A DNA stretch of 64,000 bases from Rhynchopus sp. YZ270_cl-10 (lineage: Eukaryota; Euglenozoa; Diplonemea; Diplonemida; Diplonemidae). Below are positions 30,336 to 39,746 of this stretch, one piece after another; the stretch's first letter is position 1; each line of letters begins with the position of its first letter. A model generated the notes under the pieces. The model was not told the DNA's origin and made no database searches. It saw only the letters and a list, made by a program, of their open reading frames with translations. The position numbers and the translations under genes were made by a program. The stretch lies in contig OZ037837.1 of the NCBI GenBank assembly GCA_964035575.1, forward strand, positions 1,612,001 to 1,676,000, in the 5' to 3' direction.

Positions 30336-30642
30336 TGTTAATGTAGAACCGCTGTTTTCCCCCACCCCCGCAAACAATAAAGGAATAAATACAAAAGGGA
30401 GAGGTTGTGGTGAAACGCACACACCTCGACCTGTCGGTGAAATGTGGCTCTACTCCAACCCGCCCCGGATTAGAACATAGAAAAAAGGCAGGGTGTTGGG
30501 GTACGGTGTTCAATTTCCTTTTAGCATTGCATGTAATCATGGTACCAAACAAAAGCCCTCTCCCCTTGAAACTGTTTGTTGTCTCTTGCGCACTCTTACC
30601 CCCAATTGAAAACACCTGCACAAAACAGAGAGACACAAAACC
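30336..30642 (+). promoter_or_regulatory. 5' flank of the second ubiquitin-like/LRR gene
   Basis: 30345-30430 is the inverted counterpart of 6030-6110. 30460-30540 repeats 26870-26940 from the flank of the paralogue. The last bases, AAAACAG|AGAGACACAAAACC, form an acceptor-like AG and A-rich leader before the ATG. Confidence 0.5.
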
Positions 30643-31938
30643 ATGGAAATATGTGTGGAGAGCTTTGACGGAGAGAAGTACACAGTCGAGGTGGGTGTGG
30701 ATGATACAACTGCGGACATACGGCGGAAGGTGGCGTCTGCAGCAGAGTTGTGCGAAGACGGATTTGACATAAGCTTTGGAGGGAAGGTGATAGCCGAAGG
30801 AGACTACATCACGCAGCTGAGTGCTGGGGACACAGTTGTGCTGACGAAGAAGTCGCAGAAGGACGATGCCATTGCAGCTCTTCGTGACTTGGGTGAGACC
30901 AACCTGACGACAGAGAGGTTCGAAGGTCTCAAAGATCCCAAGCTGATTCATTTGTTTCTGCAGGCAGAAGTTGTTACTGAGATCCCCTCTAGGTTCTTGG
31001 AGGGCGGCACGTTCTCAGAACTTGATCTCAGTGGTGTGCCAGGTGTGACTCAAATAGAAAGAGGGTTCCTCCAAAGCTGCACCTCATTGCGCACTGCTGA
31101 TTTATCTGGGTGGAACAAGGTGGCGTGCACTGGGAGCGTATTCCTCATCAACTGCAGCGCATTAACCACACTGGATATTTCTGGGTGGAACAATGTGACG
31201 CATGTTGGGTACGGTTTCCTCTCTAAATGCACTTCATTGCGAACCCTTGACTTATCTGGGTGGAACAATGTGACGCAAATAGGGGAATTCTTCCTCCACA
31301 ACTGCAGCGCATTGCAAAGCCTTGACTTGTCTGGGTGGAACAATGTAACGCGGGTTAATGACTACTTTCTCTTCAACTGCAGCGCATTGACCACACTGGA
31401 TATTTCTGGGTGGCACAACGTGACGCAGATGGGAAGGTCTTTTCTCTCCAACTGCACCGCATTGCAAAGCCTTGACTTGTCTGGGTGGAACAATGTGACG
31501 CAGGTTAATGACTACTTTCTCTTCAACTGTAGCGCATTGACCATACTGGATATTTCTGGGTGGCACAACGTGACGAATGTTGGGAACGCTTTTCTCACCA
31601 AATGCACTGCATTGCAAACCCTTGACTTGTCTGGGTGGAACAATGTGACGCGTGTCGAGTCTTGTCTCACCGACTGCACCTCATTGACCACACTGGATAT
31701 TTCTGGGTGGAGCAATGTGAGGCACATAGGGAGCGACTTCCTACGCAACTGCTGCGCATTGCAAACACTTGACTTATCTGGGTTGACGACTGTTCAGCAC
31801 ATTCAGAAAGGCTTCCTCGAAGGGTGCACAATACCCACAACCAGCATCAACGTCACCGGATCGAGCAGTGCTGTGTCAGACTGTGTGCAGAGCCGCAACC
31901 TCAGGAAAAAAACCAAGCACCAATGTGTGTGCATGTGA
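30643..31938 (+). CDS. Ubiquitin-like + BspA-type LRR protein with C-terminal CVCM (CaaX-like), copy 2
   Basis: 431 residues. The ubiquitin-like domain is at 1-68 (MEICVESFDGEKYTVEVGVD), and the shared linker (AIAALRDLGETNLTTERF) precedes eleven LRR units with cores alternating LDLSGWNNVT and LDISGWHNVT. Alternation and near-identity between non-adjacent units (two units with VNDYFLFNCSAL) point to recent two-unit expansion. The C-terminus is basic and ends HQCVCM, again CaaX-like, although the residues before it differ from copy 1, so the motif seems selected. No signal peptide; the N-x-T sequons in each repeat are therefore probably irrelevant. Likely a membrane-tethered adaptor in the ubiquitin/Ubl system (inference). 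Confidence 0.85.
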   Translation: MEICVESFDGEKYTVEVGVDDTTADIRRKVASAAELCEDGFDISFGGKVIAEGDYITQLSAGDTVVLTKKSQKDDAIAALRDLGETNLTTERFEGLKDPKLIHLFLQAEVVTEIPSRFLEGGTFSELDLSGVPGVTQIERGFLQSCTSLRTADLSGWNKVACTGSVFLINCSALTTLDISGWNNVTHVGYGFLSKCTSLRTLDLSGWNNVTQIGEFFLHNCSALQSLDLSGWNNVTRVNDYFLFNCSALTTLDISGWHNVTQMGRSFLSNCTALQSLDLSGWNNVTQVNDYFLFNCSALTILDISGWHNVTNVGNAFLTKCTALQTLDLSGWNNVTRVESCLTDCTSLTTLDISGWSNVRHIGSDFLRNCCALQTLDLSGLTTVQHIQKGFLEGCTIPTTSINVTGSSSAVSDCVQSRNLRKKTKHQCVCM

Positions 31939-32654
31939 GGCATGTGCATCTTTCGAGAGGCTTGGCGCTCATTGCGATGTTCAGAGAACGAATTTTACAT
32001 TGCACGTTGCACTTTGCCCAAAAATAGCATCGCTTTTGACTCTCCTACTTCTCTATTTCTCTTTCCCAACCTTCAAAGGTTAAAAAGAACGAGAAGAAAA
32101 AAACAAAACTGGTTGCATCCTCGGGTGCGTACAGTGCTGCAACCAAGCATGTTGTCGTCGCAGCCAGTATTTTTGTGCATTATTTTCAGCAACGTATTTT
32201 TGTGCTTTTTTTTGCACGACCATTCTGTGCTAAAATCTCTTTTTTTGTTTGTGTCCTGTCGAAAGCAGTTGCGTTCTTTCTCCACCTTTTGATCGATACA
32301 GATGTATGTGCACGAGAGGCACATTGTGAACCCAAAACCAGTCATCATCCCAAATAATGTTCTTTCCCCCAAATCTTTTCTTTCTGGCTTCGTATCGGCC
32401 TTGAAGCAGCAACTATCAGTCAGGGCTGAGCTCTGCCACACCCCACACCTTGGGCCACATTCTTCGGTAAAACGTCTCTTGTTTAAACAAGACCCAACGT
32501 ACGTTTTGTTATGCGACACACATCTCGTCTGTCACAACACACCAACCCAACCACTGCGCAACAAAGACACAAGACACAGGACATACCCTCACTACAACAA
32601 ACACAAGACACAGGGGGGTAGCATTTTCCCACCTCTCGACCCCCCCCCAACACG
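31939..32654. other. Intergenic, no gene recognised
   Basis: Contains AGATGTATGTGCACGAGAGGCACA (from about 32299), a word also found as AGATGTGTGCGCACGAGAGGCACA near 45346 and diverged near 42473. CACAAGACACAG|GGGGG is a possible acceptor before ATG 32655. Confidence 0.45.
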
Positions 32655-34058
32655 ATGCAGAAGGTGTGCAGCACGCCGCTTCTTTACATCAGCTCCGTTG
32701 GGCACGCTGATGATCTGCAGGCCTTTGCACGGTGCGGGGTGGGCGCTCTCATCACCTGCGGTGTGCACCCATTCTACGGAACACTACTGAACGCCGCGTC
32801 TTCGGAAGATACTTCTGCATCAACGGTGGTGGCAACTGCCACCCGCAGTGGGCTGGCTACCCTCATAATCGGAGACCTCCCAGCATGCGGTGAGTTTGCA
32901 GCACGACACCTCATCTCCGAAGGGCAGACCCTCCGCGAAGCTCTCTCCGCCATATTAGCTATCCCAACAGCGCTCCCTACTGTCGCAGGTCTGACACGTC
33001 TTGCAGAGCTTGATTTGAACACACATGGTAGAATATCATTGCACAACGCATCCGATATGACACCCCATAAGCTCGCAATAGAGGAAGAAGAAGAAGAGGT
33101 GATGTCTGAACGGGGTGACCTCTTTGCTAGAATGGCAGGGCTGCGTGAAATGTTTGCATCTGCGTCTGCAAAGGATTTAGTCGACGCAGTACACAACGGT
33201 ATGGTACGCGCTGAGGAGACTGCCGTGGCACGCGATGTGTGTGGTACATTGTGTGCATCATATGTTGGTGCAGTGCGGTTGGGGCTAGCTTTTGCACTAG
33301 GAGAGGCATCTGGGGTGACGTTAGCTACGGAGCTTATTGTAAAATGCGGTGGAGTGAGGGGGGAGGAGGAGGAGGAGGGGGAGGAGAGAGATTCAAATAA
33401 CGCATCTAAATCCACCCTTTTAACAGTATGTGGCTGCCTTGTAGGCAACGCTTCTGTAGCCTTTACACAGCACCTCGAATCCTGGTGTCGACAGACTCTC
33501 TCCACAACCTCTGGACACGAGAACGTTTCTGCATTCATCGCACACACCGCCTCACTCCCACACCTCGCTTCCCTCAAACACCTTGCTGAGCCCTTTGCTG
33601 AAGGAGGTACCGTGTTTCTTCCAAAGGCACATTGGGGTGCTCATATCGACACTACGACATACGCTTTGCCTGCGATATTGAAGGAGAAAGCAGAGGAGTT
33701 GTGTGAGGGGTACGGTACGACGCATGGTGGGCGTGTGGTGCAGGTATGTCCTGCATTAGGCAGGGTGGAGGTACGGTGGATGTGGGGTCCGCGGAAGAGT
33801 GTGATTTTGGTTGTATCTACGCCCGCGACGGTGCTGTTGGATGCATTCCAGGAGAAGGATGCTGTGCCACTCAGAGACCTGCAGGATCGTCTCCCTGTGC
33901 ACCTCTTCGCAACAGCGTTGCGCAGTTTGACGGCACGCACGCATAACTCACCTATCCTCATTGTAAAGTGTGAGACAGAAAAAACAGTGCACATCAATAC
34001 TTCATTCCGATCAAACCGACATACCCTAGACCTGACAAATGGAACAGCAGGGTGGTGA
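32655..34058 (+). CDS. Divergent cullin-like protein lacking a neddylation domain
   Basis: 467 residues. The C-terminal third follows the cullin alpha/beta and winged-helix A pattern: FLPKAHWG..(LP) where cullins have LT...WP...LP, then GRVVQVCPALGRVEVRW (cullins: GR.L.W.P.LG...L.A.F), VVSTPATVLLDAF (VS..Q...LL.FN), LRDLQDRLPVHLFATALRSL (L..L...T......L..AL.SL) and ILIVKCE..HINTSFRSN (VL.K...D.F..N..F). The N-terminal part is Ala-rich and helical with two acidic runs; cullin repeats cannot be confirmed by eye. The chain ends before the winged-helix B/NEDD8 region, so a canonical neddylation lysine is absent. Cullins scaffold RING ubiquitin ligases. A distant relative such as an APC2-type protein is the main alternative. 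Confidence 0.6.
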   Translation: MQKVCSTPLLYISSVGHADDLQAFARCGVGALITCGVHPFYGTLLNAASSEDTSASTVVATATRSGLATLIIGDLPACGEFAARHLISEGQTLREALSAILAIPTALPTVAGLTRLAELDLNTHGRISLHNASDMTPHKLAIEEEEEEVMSERGDLFARMAGLREMFASASAKDLVDAVHNGMVRAEETAVARDVCGTLCASYVGAVRLGLAFALGEASGVTLATELIVKCGGVRGEEEEEGEERDSNNASKSTLLTVCGCLVGNASVAFTQHLESWCRQTLSTTSGHENVSAFIAHTASLPHLASLKHLAEPFAEGGTVFLPKAHWGAHIDTTTYALPAILKEKAEELCEGYGTTHGGRVVQVCPALGRVEVRWMWGPRKSVILVVSTPATVLLDAFQEKDAVPLRDLQDRLPVHLFATALRSLTARTHNSPILIVKCETEKTVHINTSFRSNRHTLDLTNGTAGW

Positions 34059-34776
34059 TCATCAACCGTGATGGAGGAGGGCAGAGGAGATGGAGAGATT
34101 CATGATTGTGAGGAGGGGAGACTGCCTTGGGAGTTGAGGGAGGGAGGGGGGTGGGTAAAAAGACAGGGTTTTTCTCAGGAAAACGTCTGAAAGGAGAAAT
34201 GCCTTTTGAAGCCTCTCGCGGGGAAAAATAATAAAACCTACATTCTTGAATTCTTCTACCAACGTGATTTTCATTGGACGTATCCATCATTCGATCCGAA
34301 GAAGCCCAAATCATTTCGGTTTGTATTATTTCCTTACAACCGTACACGTACCGCTTCGTCTGTTGTATACAAAAAGAAATGGAACAGAGTATCTCACACC
34401 TCTTATGTCTGTCGAGATGATAGAGCAAACAGCCTTTCAGGAGCAGCATGTGAGCGCAGAACCCTGTCTTGTCCCTGTCTGGTGATTTGTCGACACAGAG
34501 GGGGGGAAAAGAGGGGGAAAAAAGAGGGGGGAAAAAAGAGGGGGAAAGGGGGGGGATCCTTTCAGCAACTGTTTTCTGCTACTCCTCGTCTTGGTTTTGC
34601 AAAAACACTGTGCACAGTACAGCACGGTCGTTGCTATTTGTGTCTCCGGGGGGGGCTTGGAACATTGGCACAAGACCTAGATATGCATCACAACCAACCT
34701 TCAGGTCAGTGCAATGACTATCATACGGTAACATAGTACGCACCATCCTCACGACAGGTCGTGATAACGTAACATA
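34059..34776. other. Intergenic with a purine-rich G tract
   Basis: No gene recognised. At 34499-34556 an almost pure G/A tract with repeated GGGGG and AAAA blocks could form a G-quadruplex or triplex. A CGACAGG|TCG-type AG precedes ATG 34777 only weakly. Confidence 0.4.
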
Positions 34777-36351
34777 ATGTACTTCGGCAGCAATGAGCCC
34801 TATGAGTGCAGGTACTGTGGTGCGTCCGAGTCGCTGACCGGGAGGCCGTTTTATTTCGAAGATCAACTTGAGCAGCACGAACGGGACTGCAGCAGCGTGT
34901 TCCCTTGCAGGTATTGTGGTGCGACTGAGTCGAAGAGCGGCCTGTATTTTCTCTGCGAAGAACATCGTGACTCCCACGAAGCAAACTGCCCTCAAAACAA
35001 CAGCTGGGAATGTGTTCCCCAAAGGAACTGTGAGCGGGACGAAGAGATGAACAACTTTCACCCTTGCAGGTATTGTGGTGCGACTGAGTCAAAGAGTGGC
35101 CTGTATTTTCTCTGCGAAGAACATCGTAACTCACACGAAGTAAACTGCGCTCAAAACAACGGTTGTCTGGACGAAGAGATGGACAACGTTCACCCTTGCA
35201 GGTATTGTGGTGCGACTGAGTCGAAGAGCGGCCTGTATTTTCTCTGCGAAGAACATCGTGACTCCCACGAAGCAAACTGCCCTCAAAACAACAGCTGGGA
35301 ATGTGTTCCCCAAAGGAACTGTGAGCGGGACGAAGAGATGAACAACTTTCACCCTTGCAGGTATTGTGGTGCGACTGAGTCGAAGAGCGGCCTGTATTTT
35401 CTCTGCGAAGAACATCGTGACTCCCACGAAGCAAACTGCCCTCAAAACAACAGCTGGGAATGTGTTCCCCAAAGGAACTGTGAGCGGGACGAAGAGATGA
35501 ACAACTTTCACCCTTGCAGGTATTGTGGTGCGACTGAGTCAAAGAGTGGCCTGTATTTTCTCTGCGAAGAACATCGTAACTCACACGAAGTAAACTGCGC
35601 TCAAAACAACGGTTGTCTGGACGAAGAGATGTACAACGTTCACCCTTGCAGGAAGTGTGGTGCCACGGAGTCGAACCAAGGAAAGGAGTTTCTGACGGTG
35701 CAACATCGCAACTCTCATGAATACAACTGCGACAACAAAGATCATTTTCACCATCAGCAACAACAGCAACTACGCCAACAGCAGCAAGTACTTCAACAGC
35801 AACAGCAACAACAACAGCAGGAACAGCAACAACTGCGTCAACAGAAGCAACTACTTCAACAGCAGCAGCAACAACTACGTCAGCAGCAACAGCAGCAACA
35901 GCAACAGGAGCAAAAACAGCAGCAACAGCAACAACAACAGCAACAACAGCAACAGGAGCAAAAACAGCAACAACAGCAGCAGCAACAGGAGCAACAGCAA
36001 CAACAGCAACACCCCTCCACGACGGAACCACACTCTCACCCCCCAAATCAACCAGCTGTACCGCCACCCCCGCCCCACACCCAGGAGCCCACATCGCCAC
36101 CAGAAGAGTTTGTGTGTCCCATCTGTATGGAACTGATGCAGGATCCCATGCAGTGCAGGGAGGGCCACTCTCTGTGCAAGACCTGTTGGGATGCCTGCCT
36201 GTCGGAGAAGGTCCCCGGGGGTCGTTTTGTGTGCCCTATTGACAACACGACGAGCGTGGACAGATCACACCTGGTCCCGAACAGGAGTCTGGCGTCGCTC
36301 ATCGAGTCGTACGTCAAGAAGCAGGAGGGGAGCGAGGCACAACACTCTTAA
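34777..36351 (+). CDS. TRAF-like zinc-finger array + polyQ + C-terminal TRAF-type RING protein
   Basis: 524 residues. Seven repeats of C-x2-C..H-x3-H-x3-C (core CRYCGATESKSGLYFLCEEH then SHEANC) fill residues about 7-325. Repeats 2-6 are almost identical, and a two-finger block with the spacer PQNNSWECVPQRNCERDEE recurs, showing recent expansion. A glutamine-rich tract (about 325-412, CAA/CAG with other residues) and a Pro-rich linker follow. The RING is at about 446-490: CPICMELMQDPMQC, GHSLCKTCWDACL, and CPIDNT. The closing CPxD instead of CPxC is typical of TRAF RINGs such as TRAF6. Probable E3 ubiquitin ligase; fingers normally precede the MATH domain in TRAFs, but here order is reversed and no MATH domain is seen. 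Confidence 0.85.
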   Translation: MYFGSNEPYECRYCGASESLTGRPFYFEDQLEQHERDCSSVFPCRYCGATESKSGLYFLCEEHRDSHEANCPQNNSWECVPQRNCERDEEMNNFHPCRYCGATESKSGLYFLCEEHRNSHEVNCAQNNGCLDEEMDNVHPCRYCGATESKSGLYFLCEEHRDSHEANCPQNNSWECVPQRNCERDEEMNNFHPCRYCGATESKSGLYFLCEEHRDSHEANCPQNNSWECVPQRNCERDEEMNNFHPCRYCGATESKSGLYFLCEEHRNSHEVNCAQNNGCLDEEMYNVHPCRKCGATESNQGKEFLTVQHRNSHEYNCDNKDHFHHQQQQQLRQQQQVLQQQQQQQQQEQQQLRQQKQLLQQQQQQLRQQQQQQQQQEQKQQQQQQQQQQQQQEQKQQQQQQQQEQQQQQQHPSTTEPHSHPPNQPAVPPPPPHTQEPTSPPEEFVCPICMELMQDPMQCREGHSLCKTCWDACLSEKVPGGRFVCPIDNTTSVDRSHLVPNRSLASLIESYVKKQEGSEAQHS

Positions 36352-37549
36352 AATCTTCTCGGGAGCTCCTCAAGACACGCTTCCTGCCGCAGCTCTCAAG
36401 GTAATAATGATACAGCCCCCTTTGCTGCAGGCAACAGGGGCGGGCCACTCCAACGGGTGAGTCTCGTATCCCTGGTGTCTCTCCCCTTACCCCCGTTAAT
36501 TAAAAAACTCATTAAAGAACACACACCCCTTTTTGCACATCCTCATGTGCCACCCCGGGACGTCCTGCTTTGCAGTAAGGTATAGTATCGAAATTGATCT
36601 AGGGGGGTAAGGGTCAGCATACGCCCAATAGTATTGAAAACCATTCACCAAGGTTCTGCCAACATGGGAAAGTGTGCAAAAAGGGGTGTGTTTTATTCTC
36701 CCCCACAAAATATCACGCAGAGAAACACTCGTTTTTTTCTGAACAAGATAAAACAAGACGCTCGCGTTTCTTTTATCGAACAGATTTGTATTCTCCGCCC
36801 CGTACCCAAAACGTAAACACCATTTTGAATCAGGAAAAAAATATCTTTCTCTCCTTTTTTCTTCCACACGCGCTGGTTTTTGTATTTCGCTAATTTTAAT
36901 CAAAAAGCTCCTGAGTTTAAGAAGTGTTCAACTTTTCAACCTCTCCCCCATTTTTTTCCATTCGCTATTTTTTACCCCCCTGTTTTTAGAATCAACAGAG
37001 TGCGTATTTTGCCGATGTATCGGTGTTCTCAGTAGTGCTTGGTCTCATGCCATTCACTAACTTATTTGTTTTAAGTTTTTCCACCAGGGTAAGTTGGGAT
37101 GTAGTCAATTCACGCGAGTTATTTGGATTTGCTGCTTTTGTGACACACGTGTGTTCTTTGCTTTCTTTTTATTCATATCCTGAAGTCAGATTCTATTTTA
37201 TTCGTTTTGCGGGTTCATTGTTGCTAAATTTGTATTGCCGAGTGATCGGTGTGCTCAGTCTCGTTTTCACTATTTTACAGTACAGAAATTAAACTTTATT
37301 CTTAGGATGAGACACACCAGAAGAAGAACAAGAAATGCAGAAAAAAATAGGCAAAGAGAAAAACAAAGAGATTTTGATGAACAAGATAAAACAATAAGCT
37401 CGCGTTTTTTTTATCGAACAGATTTTATTCTCCGCCCCGTACCCAAAACGTAAACACCACGTTCAATCAGAAAAAAATATTTTACTCTCCTTTTTTCTTC
37501 CACACGCGCTGGTTTTTTGTGTTCGCTAATTTTTATCAAAAAGCTTTCC
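36352..37549. repeat. Intergenic with two R2 repeat copies and an R1 head fragment
   Basis: The R1 head word AGTAAGGTATAGTATCGAAATTGAT is at 36570-36600, ending in a G run. R2 copies lie at 36741-36900 and 37380-37550 (TTTTATCGAACAGATTT, CCCCGTACCCAAAACGTAAA, CTTCCACACGCGCTGGTTTTT). Their extension beyond the copy at 27105 indicates the true repeat is about 170 bp. No gene. Confidence 0.6.
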
Positions 37550-38072
37550 CGAGTTTCGAGTGCGAAATGTTTCTCCATATTGCACGGGAAATAATATGAC
37601 AAACAGGTGCAGGGTGGTTCCGTGCATATCGTGCTACCGTATCGTACATAACAAACCGAGCACCACAACACACCGTCGGCGCTCGTCAGCCCCGAGCAGA
37701 GGAGAGGTTCGCGTACCTCAAACGGAAGGTGGCCGACCTTCTTGACGACGTAGTCGTCCTTGAGCGCGCCGGGCAACGCTGCTAGACGCTTCTCGGCAGT
37801 CACCCTGCTACTCTGCCGCTCCGCCTTCTTCGCCTCCTCCGCCACATCACTCTTCAGCTGCACCGTCACAGCAGCCTTCTGTGCTGGGGTCAGCTTTCCT
37901 CCCGCCTTTGGCGCCTTCTTTACGGACGGCTTTGTGGACGACTTTTTTGGGCACCGCTTTCTTGGTTGGTGCTTTTGGTCTCTTCCTCCTCGCTCGAGCC
38001 CATGATGCTTCATGCTGGCATTGGTGCCTCCTCTTTTTCAGGTGAGGAGTCCCTCTTCCGTTTCGTCGGCAT
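37550..38072 (-). pseudogene. Decayed minus-strand gene: basic protein with a Cys-rich finger
   Basis: The minus strand reads MPTKRKRDSSPEKEEAPMPA from ATG 38072 and, in a second frame, a Lys/Ala-rich stretch (KKAPKAGGKLTPAQKAAVTV, then VAEEAKKAERQSSRVTAEKR). That frame continues into a Cys-rich segment (WCSVCYVRYG..CTEPPCTC..FPCNMEKHFALE). GC-rich third positions resemble the real genes of the window, unlike neighbouring noise. The frame changes near the N-terminus, and the C-terminal end runs into repeat R2, so it appears broken. The finger is reminiscent of C2H2/BED types but not assignable. This is the only coding-like minus-strand sequence among the right-hand genes. Confidence 0.45.
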
Positions 38073-38387
38073 TGTATTTTTATTTAATCTGCATAAGGAA
38101 TATGGAAGGGGGGGTGTAGAAAATCACCTACCAATTGGGGAAACTCCTCCCAAGCTTTCTCCGATGGAAAAACGGACCCTGTGAGCAGAGTCCCGTGTGG
38201 AAACCCACAAAAATTATCGTATATTATCGTATCACTGTGCGATATATGACAATTATTATCGTATCCAACAATACGACTCGTGTGCACACTATGTCTAGGG
38301 TGGCTGCAGTAATACAGCCAAGTTTTCAAAAAAAACACACTACTTTCCAGGCCCACCTCCCCCCCCTTTGGTCTCCCTACACACACT

Positions 38388-39746
38388 ATGCCTCTTCCGA
38401 AGCTGCCAGAGACCCAAGACACGCTGCCGACGCCGACCCCTGGAGGGATGGAGGCAGGAGCACCCCCTCTTACTCTTCCTCCTCCTCCCCCTGAGCCACC
38501 CGCAGGACCCGACAGCTCAACTGCCGCGCTTGAAGAACGCGACGTGATTGCCGCCCTGCACTGCGTGGTGCGAACCTTCTACACCTGCCTGGCGTCGTAT
38601 CTACGTGATGCGGACTTCGACTTTGTAGGCGTCTGGCTTGCTTCCGTGGACGCTTTGACACGCGCACCTGACACAACAGGACCCTCCCCTACTGAGCGTT
38701 TCGTCCAACAAATGCAATACTGCATATTAGACCCTGCACACGAACGCACCGTCGCCGCCGACACACAGACCGGAGCCATCTTCCACTCCACAGTCGGTCT
38801 TCTCTGCAAAGTCTTTCAGCTGGTCTACTCCGCTGCTCTTCCGGTACGCAGTGTCATGGCAGCGCCAGGAAGATCTTTACCGCCGGACATCGTAAAGCAA
38901 CAACGTGCGGAGAAGGCAGCGGCGCTCTGTGAAGTGGGGCTTCCTCTTGGAAGACCGAAAAGCTCGGCATGTCGTCCGGGGACTGCGAGGGTTTTGAAGC
39001 GTGAAGCTCGCCGTGAGAGGTCTGCACCACCACCACCACCACTACCCGAGGAAACTCCAGACCCAAACCCTATTCGCACCAAGCCCGCCTCGGCACGCAT
39101 TCCACGCCCTGCAGGGCCGAGCGCGATTCCTCATGTAGAGAGGATAGAGTTCAATTTGCAAAGATACAACTTTTCTCAAGACTCCCAAGCCAAGGTGATC
39201 ACAGAGAACTGCGACCCACGCAGCGACGGAGAACAGCCGCAACGTCTCAAATGGGTGGGCCTTATGAAAACACTATTTCCAAAGCAACAGAGGAGAAGCC
39301 AATCACCGGAGGCTGCCCCTACCTTAGCCCCTGCCACATCCCGTGCGCATGTTGAACGTGAGGCGCGTATGCTAGGGAGTCTTCGTGCTAAGGTAGGCCT
39401 TCCAGGCTCCGCAGTCTGGCCAAGTGCCTCAATCCGCAACCGACCTCCAAGCGTGCACTCTGAAACAGAAAGCGTTGACGAGAAGGAGAACACCACAAAA
39501 GACAGAGTCGGAGAAGTGCCTGGTCCTGAGATGAATGGAGGTAGTGGGGCTCCACGATTCGCAGATCACGTCGCAGCGTTGAAGGCACGTACGAGGGGTG
39601 GGCAGAAGGGAGGTGCCGGGGGTGAGAAGCGAGCAAGCGGAGGAGGAGGAGGAGGTGCATGTGTCCTGGGCATGTGCAATATGACTCCTGCGATGTTCGT
39701 GCAACAGCCTGCAGGGAGTATACCCCTCAGTCCAGCGGGTGGTTGA
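38388..39746 (+). CDS. Hypothetical protein with a helical N-terminal domain and long disordered tail
   Basis: 452 residues; family not recognised. Residues 1-45 are Pro-rich. 48-165 look like a folded, mostly helical domain (ALHCVVRTFYTCLASYL, VGVWLASVDALTR, IFHSTVGLLCKVFQLVYSAAL). The rest is low complexity: basic and Pro-rich (RRERSAPPPPPLPEETPDPN), Glu-rich and, near the end, glycine-rich. No signal peptide, membrane segment or catalytic motif. Codon use matches neighbouring genes and ATG 38388 follows a TTTCCAG|GCCC acceptor-like site and a CACACACT leader, so I accept it as a real gene. A cytoskeletal or flagellar role would be a guess. Confidence 0.65.
   Translation: MPLPKLPETQDTLPTPTPGGMEAGAPPLTLPPPPPEPPAGPDSSTAALEERDVIAALHCVVRTFYTCLASYLRDADFDFVGVWLASVDALTRAPDTTGPSPTERFVQQMQYCILDPAHERTVAADTQTGAIFHSTVGLLCKVFQLVYSAALPVRSVMAAPGRSLPPDIVKQQRAEKAAALCEVGLPLGRPKSSACRPGTARVLKREARRERSAPPPPPLPEETPDPNPIRTKPASARIPRPAGPSAIPHVERIEFNLQRYNFSQDSQAKVITENCDPRSDGEQPQRLKWVGLMKTLFPKQQRRSQSPEAAPTLAPATSRAHVEREARMLGSLRAKVGLPGSAVWPSASIRNRPPSVHSETESVDEKENTTKDRVGEVPGPEMNGGSGAPRFADHVAALKARTRGGQKGGAGGEKRASGGGGGGACVLGMCNMTPAMFVQQPAGSIPLSPAGG

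Noticed and set aside
35717-36136. Alternative Asn/Ser-rich frame over the polyQ region
   Set aside because: A frame-shifted reading of the CAA/CAG tract; the zinc fingers and RING on both sides are in the polyQ frame.
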